From PNOJ01 sp016706845 (GTDB lineage Bacteria > Krumholzibacteriota > Krumholzibacteriia > LZORAL124-64-63): DNA of 64,000 bases. Of the stretch, positions 18,207 to 26,993 are shown one piece after another. Where the stretch lies: the NCBI GenBank assembly GCA_016706845.1, contig JADJIV010000004.1, positions 53,800-117,799 of the forward strand. Reading direction: 5' to 3'. The notes below the pieces were generated by a model that was given only the letters and a program-made list of their open reading frames with translations, made no database searches and was not told where the DNA came from. The stretch's first letter is position 1. Each line of letters begins with the position of its first letter. Made by a program: the position numbers and the translations under genes.

Positions 18207-20126
18207 CTACTTCACCAGCATGAGCTTGCGGACCTGCAGCACGTCGCCGCCGATGCGCAGACGGGCGAAGTAGGTGCCGCTGGCCACCTGCTGGCCCGCG
18301 TTGTTGGTGCCGTCCCAGGTCACGACGCGCTCGCCGCTGCCCTGGAGCCGCTCGTTGACGAGCGTGGAGACCAGCTCGCCGCGGATGTTGTAGACGTTCA
18401 GCTGGACCAGGTTGTCCCGCGTCAGGACGAAGCGGATCTCCGTCTTGGGGTTGAACGGGTTCGGCTTGATGCTCGAGAACCCGCCCGCGGGCAGGATCTG
18501 GGGCAGGTCGCCCTCGACGGCCGTCGCGCCGACGGTGATGTCCTCGTCGCGCAGCGGGACCAGCTGGAACTCGCCGAAGGCGTAGTCCATGAAGCCCTTC
18601 ACGGTGACCACGTCGCCGATGACCGGCGCGTACACCATGTTGAAGGCGGCGTTGACGACCAGCGAGTCGGCCCGCGCGCCGGTGTCGGAGACCAGGAACT
18701 CGCTGTACAGGGCCGAGCCCAGGGTGTCGACCACGGTCGAGGAGAACGTGCTCACCAGGACGCTCTCGTAGGCCTCGCCCAGGTAGCCGCCGGGCGACGT
18801 GTCGTCGGCCAGGACGGCGGTGTGCGCCTGGTTGTAGGCGGGCAGCGCGTTCTCGAAGGAGATGTACTCGATCGCCGTGCCGTTGTGCGGGTTCATCTCG
18901 GTCAGGCCGAAGTACTCCTCGATGTAGCCGCCGACCTGGACCTCGTCGCCGGGCAGCAGGAAGTTGGCGGCGGTGCCCTCGTAGCAGAGCAGGCCGCTGA
19001 AGGTGCCCGAGCCGTCCTGCATGATGAACTTGCTGGTCGAGCCGGCGTCGCCGGTGCCGGCCGTCACGATGCCCTGCACGTTGACAACGCGGCCCGTGAA
19101 CGGCGAGTTCTGCGGGGTGGTCGCGGGGTCGACGTACTGCACGTCGTGGATGGACGTGATGCCCACCGCGACCTCGTACCAGCCGGCCGGGGCGTCGCCC
19201 GGGTTCAGCGAGATGTTGCCGTTGCCGTCCAGGGCGCGGACGTAGAAGTCGACCTGACGGCCCAGGAAGCCGCCGGGGATGGTCGCCGACCACGTGCTGC
19301 CGCTGGTGTTGGTCATCGGGGTGCTCAGGAAGACGCCGGTGCTGTCGCCGGAGTCGTCGCGGTAGTAGAGGGCCGCGGAGGTCACGGCGACGTCGTCGGT
19401 GATCGTCGCGGTGACGGTGATCGGGTCGCTGGCCAGCGGGGTCCAGTCGGCGCAGTTGACGGCGTCGACGATCGGGCCCGAGCCCTCGATGAGGTCGCTC
19501 TGGCGGCGGGGCTTCAGCTCCATGATGCCGCCCGTGAAGTTGACCAGCGGGGCGATGATCCGGTAGCTGTCGCCGATCGCGACGCCGCCCGTGTTGATCC
19601 CCGTGTCGGTGTCGACGTAGACGATGATGGTGTCGGTGCCGGAGTGCATCTTGAACTGGTTGGAGGCCACCGCCGTCGAGATCGTGCCGGAGATCGAGAC
19701 GAACTTGCCGACGTTTTCGTAGTCGGACTTCGCCTGGGCGATGGTCATCGTGACGGGCGTCGGAGCGGCCTCGGCGCCGAGGAAGGTGACCGTGGGCGCC
19801 GGGGAGAGCTGGATCTCGCCCTGGAAGATGCCGACGGTGCCGGTGACCGAGACCCGGTCGCCGTAGGTCAGCGGGGGAGCCGCCGAGTTGAAGAAGGCGA
19901 TGCCGTTGCCGGAATCGTCGATGATGTAGTGGGAGCCGGCGTTGTAGGTGCCCTTCAGAACGTAGACCCGGCCCTCGACCGTCTGGGTCGTGCCGTTGTA
20001 GGGGCTGGCCGGGGCGCCGGTCGTCGGATTGTAGTACTGGATGTCGTCGATCGTCTGGGCGGCGGCCAAGCCGGCCACGCACACGACGACGGCGAGCGCC
20101 ACGGCGCTCTGAATCGATCGCTTCAT
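18207..20126 (-). CDS. Secreted OB-fold repeat protein with FlgD-like sorting tail
   Basis: A 639-residue exported protein. A signal peptide (AVALAVVVCVAGLAAAQ) is followed by several OB-fold-like segments of the kind found in YhcR/ExeM-type extracellular nuclease-associated proteins (VEGRVYVLKGTYNAGSHYII with DDSGNGIAFF; VNVQGIVTAGTGDA with FIMQDGSG; GDEVQVGGYIEEYFGLTEM) and an Ig-like stretch (VTATITDDVAVTSAALYY). The C-terminus is a FlgD-like domain (SSIKPNPFNPKTEIRF, VVTWDGTNNAGQQVASGTYF, ending KLMLVK). No nuclease catalytic domain is visible, so the activity is unknown. The start ATG at 20126 follows AGAGGAGA at 8 bases. It is a monocistronic gene with its own promoter and terminator. 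Confidence 0.78.
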   Translation of the reverse strand: MKRSIQSAVALAVVVCVAGLAAAQTIDDIQYYNPTTGAPASPYNGTTQTVEGRVYVLKGTYNAGSHYIIDDSGNGIAFFNSAAPPLTYGDRVSVTGTVGIFQGEIQLSPAPTVTFLGAEAAPTPVTMTIAQAKSDYENVGKFVSISGTISTAVASNQFKMHSGTDTIIVYVDTDTGINTGGVAIGDSYRIIAPLVNFTGGIMELKPRRQSDLIEGSGPIVDAVNCADWTPLASDPITVTATITDDVAVTSAALYYRDDSGDSTGVFLSTPMTNTSGSTWSATIPGGFLGRQVDFYVRALDGNGNISLNPGDAPAGWYEVAVGITSIHDVQYVDPATTPQNSPFTGRVVNVQGIVTAGTGDAGSTSKFIMQDGSGTFSGLLCYEGTAANFLLPGDEVQVGGYIEEYFGLTEMNPHNGTAIEYISFENALPAYNQAHTAVLADDTSPGGYLGEAYESVLVSTFSSTVVDTLGSALYSEFLVSDTGARADSLVVNAAFNMVYAPVIGDVVTVKGFMDYAFGEFQLVPLRDEDITVGATAVEGDLPQILPAGGFSSIKPNPFNPKTEIRFVLTRDNLVQLNVYNIRGELVSTLVNERLQGSGERVVTWDGTNNAGQQVASGTYFARLRIGGDVLQVRKLMLVK

Positions 20127-20257
20127 ACTGTCTGTCTCCTCTGCTTCGGACACACGTTTCCCGCGCAGGGCACGAGTTGGGAGTCGGATCCAGGCGTCAA
20201 GTTCAGGATTATGAAGCGTGGAAAGTGGATCGCGGCCCATGACTCAGTGCACGCAAG

Positions 20258-20286
20258 ATGATACACCGGAGCCCTTGATTTGTCTA
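20258..20286 (-). promoter_or_regulatory. Sigma-70-type promoter of the OB-fold protein gene
   Basis: Reverse strand TAGACA (20286-20281), 17-base spacer, TATCAT (20263-20258): 5/6 matches in each box. The start codon is about 130 bases downstream. Confidence 0.6.
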
Positions 20287-20315
20287 CAACTTCGCGGTTT
20301 TTCACATCATATGAC

Positions 20316-20340
20316 AAAGGGCCGCGGGAACGGCCCCTTT
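20316..20340 (-). terminator. Rho-independent terminator of gpmI
   Basis: On the reverse strand GGGCCG, loop TTCCCG and CGGCCC are flanked by AAA/TTT and followed by TTTGTCAT, 20 bases past the gpmI stop. Confidence 0.7.
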
Positions 20341-20359
20341 TATTGAATTGAGTTCAAAA

Positions 20360-21935
20360 TCAGGGCGCCAGGAGGGACCGGCCGGTCATGGCGGCCGGCC
20401 GGGGCAGCCCGAGAAGGTCGAGCATGGTCGGGGCGATGTCCCTCAGGCCGGCGTCGTTCCGCACCGTCAGGGCGTCGTCCCGGCCGGCGAACTCCCGGCC
20501 GACCACCACGAAGGGCACGTCGTTCAGGGTGTGGTTGGTCAGGACGCGCCCGTCCGGGGCGATCATCTCCTCGCAGTTGCCGTGGTCGGCGGTCAGCAGC
20601 AAAACGCCGTCGCGTTCCAGCACCGCGGGCACGATCCTCGCGAGCAGCCCGTCCAGCGTCCGCACCGCCGCGATCGCCGCCTCCAGCACGCCGGTGTGGC
20701 CCACCATGTCGCCGTTGGCGAAGTTCACCACGATCACTTCGTGCCGGCCGGCCGCCAGCGCGTCCAGGACGATCGCGGCGACTTCCGGCGCGCTCATCCC
20801 GGGCTGCAGGTCGTAGGTGGCGACCTTCGGCGAGGGCACCAGGCGGCGGTCCTCGCCCGCGAAGGGCTCCTCGCGCCCGCCGTTGAAGAAGTAGGTCACG
20901 TGGGCGTACTTCTCGGTCTCGGCGGTGCGCAGGTTGGTCACCCCGTGCGCGGCGAAGACGTCGGCCAGCAGGTCGCGGGGCGCCTCGGGATCGAAGACGA
21001 CCGGCAGGCCCAGGCTCTCGTCGTAGACCGTCATGCAGAGGTAGTCCACGACGGGGCGCAACGGCCGCGGGAAACCGTCGAAGCCGTCCACGTTGAACGC
21101 CCAGGTCAGCTCGCGGGCCCGGTCGGAGCGGAAATTCCAGAAGAAGACGGCGTCGCCGTCGCGGACCGTCGCCAGCGGGGCGCCGCCGCCGTCCACGATC
21201 ACGGTCGGCAGCACGAACTCGTCGGTGACCCCCGCCTCGTAGGAACGGCGGATCGCCGACGCGGCGTCGGGCGACGTCTCCCCCTCGCCGTGGACCATGG
21301 CCCGCCAGGCCTTCTCGACGCGGTCCCAGCGCTTGTCGCGGTCCATGCCGTAGTAGCGGCCGCCGACGGTCGCGATCTTGCCGGCGCCGATGCCGGCCAG
21401 TGCGGCCTCCAGGTCCTGCACATACTGCAAGCCGCCGTGGGGATCGGTGTCGCGCCCGTCCAGGAAGGCGTGGACGTAGATCTTCGGCCACGCCCTGGCG
21501 GGCCGCGATCCGCACGATCTCCACGAGGTGGTCGACGTGGGAGTGGACGCCGCCGTCGGAGACCAGGCCCGGCAGGTGCAGCCGCCCTCCGCGCTCCTTG
21601 AGCCCCGCGACGAGGCGCCGCCAGGCGGGGTGCTCGGCGAAGGCGCCGCTCGCGAGGCTGCGCGTCACCAGATTGAGGTCCTGGTCGATGACGCGGCCCG
21701 AGCCGATCGTCAGGTGCCCCACTTCGCTGTTGCCCATCTGGCCCGCGGGCAGCCCGACCTCGAGCCCGTGGCAGTGCAGGGTCGTGTGCGGGTAGCGGGC
21801 CAGCAGGCTCTCGTAGAACACCGGCTCGGCCAGCGCGATGGCGTTGCCGTGCTCGGAGCCCGGCCCGCGGCGCCAGCCGAAGCCGTCCAGGATGCACAGG
21901 ACCAGCGGGGTATGGGGGCGGCGGCGGTCGGTCAT
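20360..21935 (-). CDS. gpmI: 2,3-bisphosphoglycerate-independent phosphoglycerate mutase, one frameshift
   Basis: About 525 residues when repaired, the normal size. It interconverts 3- and 2-phosphoglycerate in glycolysis using two Mn ions. The N-terminal metal and nucleophile region is present (LVLCILDGFGWR, GQMGNSEVGHLTIGSGRVI with the phosphorylated Ser in GNSEVGH), and the C-terminal part carries VNFANGDMVGHTG and LLTADHGNCEEM. The frame breaks near 21485-21488: after ARQGVA an extra G shifts the frame, and removing it restores KIYVHAFLDGRDTDPHGG. The start ATG at 21935 has GAGGAG 5 bases upstream and overlaps the upstream stop (ATGA). Because the gene is essential and otherwise intact, the break is probably an assembly error. 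Confidence 0.88.
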
Positions 21936-22192
21936 CGGTACTCCTCGACGGTGTGGTCGGTGGTCGCGTCCAGGCGCCCGAGCGCACCGGTGGGCAGCTG
22001 CCAGAGTTCGGCCTCGCCCAGGGCCATGAGCACACAGGCGCCCAGTGCGGTCCCGTTGCGCCCGGCGGCCGTCGGCGCGTGGATCGTGAAGCAGAAGCCG
22101 GCCTGCAGGATCGCGCGGCAGACCTCCCGCCCATCCGGCAGGAACTCCGACAGGCGGATCCGCCCGTGACGGACCACGAAATCCCCCGGCAC
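21932..22192 (-). CDS. Small cyclic-nucleotide-binding-like protein, N-terminus unclear
   Basis: An 86-residue frame whose first half (VVRHGRIRLSEFLPDGREV, then CRAIL) matches the core of a Crp-type cyclic-nucleotide-binding beta-roll. No DNA-binding helix follows, and the frame ends in an ATGA overlap with gpmI, which supports translation. The GTG at 22192 lacks a ribosome-binding site. The same frame stays open upstream for about 60 codons (PLELLRERAPVRQTP, then ARLRLAPDQIHHPAV) to a TGA near 22383 without an ATG or GTG, so the true start may be lost to an indel or the gene may be decaying. The function is unknown. Confidence 0.4.
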   Translation of the reverse strand: MPGDFVVRHGRIRLSEFLPDGREVCRAILQAGFCFTIHAPTAAGRNGTALGACVLMALGEAELWQLPTGALGRLDATTDHTVEEYR

Positions 22193-22434
22193 AGCCGGGT
22201 GGTGGATCTGGTCCGGCGCCAGGCGAAGCCGGGCCGACCGCTCGCCCTCCCAGGCAGGGCCAGGGCGCCCGGGCGTCTGACGAACAGGCGCGCGCTCGCG
22301 GAGCAGTTCCAGGGGGCGCTTCGGCGTCGCGGTCGCACCTCGCGCCGTGCAGGTCGTCGTCGTTCGGCTCGGGTCGCCAGGTCAGCGGCAGGACGTTAAC
22401 ACGGCCCCCGCTCAGCGCCACGACCGCGCCATCC

Positions 22435-22463
22435 TTGACACGTCCCGACGCCGGGCCTATGGT
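22435..22463 (+). promoter_or_regulatory. Sigma-70 promoter of the thiamine operon
   Basis: TTGACA (22435-22440), 17-base spacer, TATGGT (22458-22463). The -35 is perfect and the spacing ideal. Transcription would begin about 22470, just before the riboswitch. Confidence 0.75.
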
Positions 22464-22474
22464 GGTCGGGTCAA

Positions 22475-22549
22475 CCGTTAGGGGTGGCCTTCGAGGCCTG
22501 AGAGAGACCCTTGGAACCTGACCCGGGTCATGCCGGCGTAGGGAAACGG
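22475..22549 (+). ncRNA. TPP riboswitch (THI element)
   Basis: P1 is CCGTT/AACGG at 22475-22479 and 22545-22549. Between them are the conserved GGGGTG, the pyrimidine-binding CTGAGA (22498-22503), ACCC, GAACCTGA and the GGGTCATGCCGGCGTAGGGAA region. The TPP aptamer binds thiamine pyrophosphate and shuts down thiamine genes when the cofactor is plentiful. Everything downstream in this operon concerns thiamine, in agreement. Confidence 0.95.
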
Positions 22550-22572
22550 GAATCTGCAACGACCGCCATGCG

Positions 22573-22605
22573 GCCGGCCCCCTCGACGGAGCCGGCGTTT
22601 GTTTG
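22573..22605 (+). terminator. Riboswitch expression-platform terminator
   Basis: GCCGGC (22573-22578) and GCCGGC (22591-22596) form a stem followed by GTTTGTTTG. It lies between aptamer and first gene, so TPP binding probably promotes premature termination here. Confidence 0.65.
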
Positions 22606-22644
22606 ATAGCCGCCGGTTCCACGACCCTTCAGGGAGGAACCACC

Positions 22645-24918
22645 ATGGCACGCTTCCCCAACGCGGCCGGCCCCGGCGCCGCGGTTCTCGCCTGCCTCCT
22701 GATCGCCTCCGCGGCCCCGGCGGCCGAGCCCGGCGCCGCGCTCGCGGACACCGTCGGCCTGGGCTGGGCCCCCGAAGTGGTCGTCACGGCCTCGCGGTAC
22801 GGCGGGAATGTGCGGCTCAGCCAGCACAACATCACGGCCGCGGAACTGCAGGACCGCCTCGGCTCCGGCGACCTGCCCCTGCTGCTCGAGGACACCCCGG
22901 GCCTGCACGCCACCTCCGACGCCGGCAACGGCGTCGGATACACCTACCTGAACATCCGCGGCTTCGACCAGAAGCGCGTGGGCGTGATGATCAACGGCAT
23001 CCCGCTGAACGACCCCGAGGACCACCAGGTGTACTGGGTGGACGTGCCCGACCTGGCCTCGTCGCTGCAGGACGTCCAGGTGCAGCGCGGCATCACCAAC
23101 TCGCTGGGCGCGACCACCGCCGTCGGCGGCACCGTGAACCTCGTCACCGAGCAGCTCGGCGACGAGCCCTCCGGCCGCGTCGCCCTGCAGGGCGGCAGCT
23201 TCGGCACCCGGCGCGGTTCGGTCGCCTGGCAGTCCGGACGGATCGGCGGCGGCTTCAGCAGCGCCGCCCGCTGGTCGCGGATCGTCAGCGACGGCTTCCG
23301 CGACCGCACCGGCAGCCGTCTGTGGGGCGTGTTCTGGAGCGGGCGCTGGACCGGCGGGAACCAGTCGCTGCAGGCCAACGTCTACACGGGCCACGAGGTC
23401 AGCCGGCACGGCTGGAACGCGGCCGCCGAAGCGGACCTGCTCGTCGACCGGCGCGCCAACCCCGAGACCTACCCGCACGCCGTCGACGACTTCCGGCAGC
23501 CCCACTACGAGCTGCACCACCGCTGGGTCCTGTCCGACCGCGTGACCCTGGTGCAGGCCGCCTACCTGATCCACGGCGAGGGGTTCTACGAGAACCTGAA
23601 AGAGGGGGTGCGGGCCGGCGACTACAGCCTCGACCACTCGCTGGGCATCGGCGCCGACGACGTGGTCGACCTCGTGCGCCGCAAGATCGTGGATAAGGAC
23701 CAGCTCGGCTGGGTGCCCCACCTGGAGATCCGCCACGCCGGCGGCCGCACCATCCTGGGCGGCGACCTCTACGACTTCCACAGCGACCACCACGGCGACG
23801 TGCTGTCGGTGGCCGGCGTCGCCGACGGCCTGCAGGGCGTGGACTACTACCGCTACACCGGCGACAAGCAGGCGCAGAGCGTCTTCGTCAACACGATGTT
23901 CGAGGCGGCGCCGGGCCTGACCCTGATCGCCGACCTGCAGCTCCAGCACAAGCAGTACGCCTTCCGGCAGGCCGCGCTGGGCAACTTCACCGGCGCGGAC
24001 CGCCACGCCTACGAGGTCAGCTACGACTGGTTCAACCCCAAGGGCGGCGTGCACTGGGAGCTGCCGTCGCGGCCGTGGGGCGGGCGCGCGACGACGTACC
24101 TCCACGTCGGCGTGACGCGCCGCGAGCCGACCGACGGCGAGCTCTACGACACCTGGTACGGGCCCGACGACCTGGGCGTCGCGCCGCTGTTCCGCACCAG
24201 CCGCGGCGTGGACGAAGACGGCGACGGGGACACCGACTACCTGCAGTGGTCCGACCCCTACGTCCGCGAGGAGAAGGCCGTCGACTGGGAGCTGGGCTGG
24301 TCGTGGCGCGGCGAGCGCCTGAGCTGGACGCTGAACGGGTACTGGATGGACTTCACGAACGAGATCGTGCCCTACGGCGCGGTCGACGACGAGGGCGCCG
24401 CGATCCGCGGCAACGCCGAGCGCACCCTGCACCGCGGGCTGGAACTGGGCCTGACCGCGCGCCTGGCCGACCGTCACGAGCTGCGGGTGGCCGCCTCGCG
24501 CAGCTGGGACGAGTTCGACGCCTACGTCGCCACCCTGGACCCCGAGACCTGGGAGAGCGGCAGCTTCGACTACGCCGGCAACCCGATCCCCCTGTTCCCG
24601 AACCACCTCGCGAGCCTGACCCTGGCGTCGGACTTCGGCGCCCTCGACACCCGCGTGCGCCTGCGCAGCGTGGGCCGCCAGCACCTCGACGCCACGGGGC
24701 GCGGCGAGCGCACGATCGACGGCTACGCGACCCTGGACCTGGGCGCGGGCTGGGACCTGTCCGCCTTCGCGCCCGACCTGCGCGGCGCCCGCCTCTCGCT
24801 GGACGTGCGCAACCTCCTGGACGAGGCGTACGAGACCAGCGGCTACTGGTACGGCGGCCGCTGGCTGATTCCGGCCGCCGGGCGCCACTTCGAGGCGGGG
24901 GTGCGCTATGACTTCTGA
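22645..24918 (+). CDS. TonB-dependent outer-membrane receptor, predicted thiamine transporter
   Basis: 757 residues: signal peptide (AAVLACLLIASAAPAAEP), TonB box region (PEVVVTASRYGG), plug domain (about 45-165, with TYLNIRGFDQKRVGVMING and the VQVQRGITNSLGATTAVGGT motif) and a 22-strand-type barrel ending in GRHFEAGVRYDF with a terminal aromatic. The start ATG at 22645 follows GGAGG at 7 bases. The TPP riboswitch upstream and thiamine pyrophosphokinase downstream indicate uptake of thiamine or a derivative, as for the riboswitch-controlled receptors of Bacteroidota. The stop overlaps the next gene by 11 bases. The substrate assignment is contextual. Confidence 0.85.
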   Translation: MARFPNAAGPGAAVLACLLIASAAPAAEPGAALADTVGLGWAPEVVVTASRYGGNVRLSQHNITAAELQDRLGSGDLPLLLEDTPGLHATSDAGNGVGYTYLNIRGFDQKRVGVMINGIPLNDPEDHQVYWVDVPDLASSLQDVQVQRGITNSLGATTAVGGTVNLVTEQLGDEPSGRVALQGGSFGTRRGSVAWQSGRIGGGFSSAARWSRIVSDGFRDRTGSRLWGVFWSGRWTGGNQSLQANVYTGHEVSRHGWNAAAEADLLVDRRANPETYPHAVDDFRQPHYELHHRWVLSDRVTLVQAAYLIHGEGFYENLKEGVRAGDYSLDHSLGIGADDVVDLVRRKIVDKDQLGWVPHLEIRHAGGRTILGGDLYDFHSDHHGDVLSVAGVADGLQGVDYYRYTGDKQAQSVFVNTMFEAAPGLTLIADLQLQHKQYAFRQAALGNFTGADRHAYEVSYDWFNPKGGVHWELPSRPWGGRATTYLHVGVTRREPTDGELYDTWYGPDDLGVAPLFRTSRGVDEDGDGDTDYLQWSDPYVREEKAVDWELGWSWRGERLSWTLNGYWMDFTNEIVPYGAVDDEGAAIRGNAERTLHRGLELGLTARLADRHELRVAASRSWDEFDAYVATLDPETWESGSFDYAGNPIPLFPNHLASLTLASDFGALDTRVRLRSVGRQHLDATGRGERTIDGYATLDLGAGWDLSAFAPDLRGARLSLDVRNLLDEAYETSGYWYGGRWLIPAAGRHFEAGVRYDF

Positions 24919-25620
24919 CGCGGCGCCGCCCGCCCTCGACGGGATCCTGCTGCCGAAGCGCGGCCGGCGCGCGGTCGTGCTGGCCGACGGCGAGCCTCCG
25001 CCGCCGCGCCTGCTGGCCGCCCACCTGGCCCTGGCCGACCTCTTCCTCTGCACCGACGCCGCGGGCCGGCCCTACGCGGCGCTCCCGCGCCTGCCGGACG
25101 CGATCGTGGGCGACCTCGACACCCTGGGCGCGGGCGTGAGCGAGGTGCCGCCGGGCGTGACGGTGGCGCGCGACGCCCGGCAGGACACGACCGACGCGGA
25201 GAAGGCCCTGGCCTTCGCCTTGGACGACGGCTGCCGCGAGGCCGTGCTGCTGGGCGCCGGCGGCGGCCTGCTCGACCACGCCCTGCACAACGCGCTGCTG
25301 CCGGAGCGCTGGGCCGGGCGGCTGCGCCTGCTGCTGGCGGACGCCGGGACGGCGGCGCTGCGGGTCGGCGCGGGCGAATCGTGCACCTGGGACCTGCCCC
25401 GGGGGACCACGTTCTCGCTGCTGCCGCTGCCGGGCGGCGCGCGCGGCGTCGCGTGCGACGGCGTCCGCTACCCGCTGCGGGACGCCGCGGTGGACGGGCG
25501 CGGTCCGGCCACCGTCTCCAACGAGGTCGCCGGGGGCCCGTGCGGCTGACGGTCACCGCGGGCTCATTGCTGGTGGTCGTGCGGCGCGCCGGCTTCCGCG
25601 GGGATGCCGCGTCGCCATGA
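24908..25620 (+). CDS. thiN: Thiamine pyrophosphokinase, one frameshift near the C-terminus
   Basis: About 237 residues when repaired. It transfers pyrophosphate from ATP to thiamine, giving TPP in one step. Motifs: VVLADGEPPPPRLL, FLCTDAAG, PDAIVGDLDTL, QDTTDAEKALAFAL and VLLGAGGGLLDHALHN. The frame breaks at about 25538-25541 (VSNEVAGGP then one base missing); the other frame continues VRLTVTAGSLLVVVRR to a stop at 25620, completing the TPK thiamine-binding beta domain. The stop overlaps the transporter start (ATGA). Unrepaired, the protein would end at 25549 and lose its last strand pair. Confidence 0.85.
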
Positions 25621-26993
25621 TCATCGTCGGCGTCTACCTCCTGTTCCTGGCCTACGCGGTGCTGCGGCTGTTCCGGGCGCCGGCGCGCGACGAGGCCGAC
25701 TACCTGGTCGCCGGCCGCCGGCTGACCCTGCCCGCCTTCGTGGCGACCACGGTCGCGACCTGGTACGGCGGCATCCTCGGCGTCGGCGAGTACGCCTGGA
25801 CCTACGGCGTCTCCAACTGGCTGGTGTTCGGACTGCCCTACTACCTCTACGCGCTGGTCTTCGCGCTGGTCCTGGCACGACGCGCGCGGCGCGGCCCGGC
25901 GCTGACCATGCCCGACCTGCTGCAGGAGCGCTACGGCACGCGCACGGCGGTGCTGGGCGCGACGGTGATCTTCGTGATGACGGTGCCGGCGGCTTATGTG
26001 CTGATGCTCGGCGTGCTGTTCGAGATGGCGACGGGCTGGCCGCTGTGGCTCGGCGTCGCGCTGGGGACGGCGCTGTCGGTGGGCTACGTGATGCGCGGGG
26101 GCCTGCGCGCGGTGGTGGGCACCGACATCGTGCAGTTCGTCCTGATGTTCCTGGGCTTCCTGGTGCTCGTGCCGGTCTGCGTCGCGAAGTTCGGGGGCTG
26201 GGACTTCCTGCGCGACGCCCTGCCGCCGCAGCATCTGACCTGGCACGGCGGCCGCGGCTTCCAGGCCGTCGCGGTCTGGTACGTGATCGCGGCCTCGACC
26301 GCTGGTCGAGCCGGCCTTCTACCAGCGCTGCAGCGCCGCGCGCGACGAGCGCACGGCCCGGCGCGGCCTGCTCGTCTCGATCCTGTTCTGGGTCCTGTTC
26401 GACTTCCTGACCACCACGGCGGGCCTCTACGCGCGCGCCGTCCTGCCCGGCCTCGCGGAGCCGGTGGCCGCGTTCCCGCGGCTGGCGGCGGTCGCCCTGC
26501 CGCCGCTGCTGCAGGGCCTGTTCCTGACGAGCCTGCTGGCGACGATCATGTCCACGGTCGATTCCTACGCCTTCATCGCCGCGATCACCGGCGGCCGCGA
26601 CGTCTGGCTGCGCCTCAAAACCGGCGGCTCGCCGGCCGACGACCCCCGCGCGATGACGGCGGTGCGCGCCGGCCTGCTCGCGACCTCGGTCCTCGCCGTC
26701 GCCTTGGCCCTGTGGTCGGGATCGGTGGTCGGCCTCTGGCACCACCTCGGCAGCGTGGGCACGCCCGTGCTGCTGCTGCCGATCACCCTCGGCCACACGC
26801 GCTGGCGACCGCGCCCGGGCCGCGCCACCGCCTCGATGCTCGCCTCCGGCGGCGTCTCCCTGGCCTGGCTGGCCCTCGGCCGCGGCGCCCCCTGGTGCGG
26901 CGTCGAACCCATCTTCCCCGGCCTGCTCGTCTCCGCCCTGGTGATGCTGCCCGGCCTCCGGCGCCAACCTCTCCTGAACGGGGGGGGGGCTAG
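25617..26993 (+). CDS. Sodium:solute symporter (SSS family), predicted thiamine transporter, two frameshifts
   Basis: About 459 residues with roughly 11-13 membrane helices. The first helices (IIVGVYLLFLAYAVLRLF), the SSS signature region (ATWYGGILGVGEYAWTYGVS) and the later helices (LFLTSLLATIMSTVDSYAFI) fit the LeuT-fold symporter family. An extra G near 26301 interrupts AASTLVEPAFYQRCS, and the G-run at 26980-26989 appears one base short, after which the original frame reaches TAG at 26991-26993. Its place behind the TPP riboswitch, receptor and kinase points to inner-membrane import of thiamine or a precursor. The last bases are shared tail to tail with the opposing gene. Confidence 0.78.
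   Translation: MIIVGVYLLFLAYAVLRLFRAPARDEADYLVAGRRLTLPAFVATTVATWYGGILGVGEYAWTYGVSNWLVFGLPYYLYALVFALVLARRARRGPALTMPDLLQERYGTRTAVLGATVIFVMTVPAAYVLMLGVLFEMATGWPLWLGVALGTALSVGYVMRGGLRAVVGTDIVQFVLMFLGFLVLVPVCVAKFGGWDFLRDALPPQHLTWHGGRGFQAVAVWYVIAASTAGRAGLLPALQRRARRAHGPARPARLDPVLGPVRLPDHHGGPLRARRPARPRGAGGRVPAAGGGRPAAAAAGPVPDEPAGDDHVHGRFLRLHRRDHRRPRRLAAPQNRRLAGRRPPRDDGGARRPARDLGPRRRLGPVVGIGGRPLAPPRQRGHARAAAADHPRPHALATAPGPRHRLDARLRRRLPGLAGPRPRRPLVRRRTHLPRPARLRPGDAARPPAPTSPERGGG

Noticed and set aside
21485..21490. Frame change in gpmI considered as programmed frameshifting
   Set aside because: No slippery heptamer or downstream pseudoknot is apparent, and many other genes here have similar single-base breaks.
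22193..22434. Possible upstream coding sequence of the cyclic-nucleotide-binding fragment
   Set aside because: The frame is open for about 60 codons but has no ATG, GTG or ribosome-binding site; it is noted with the gene and not called separately.
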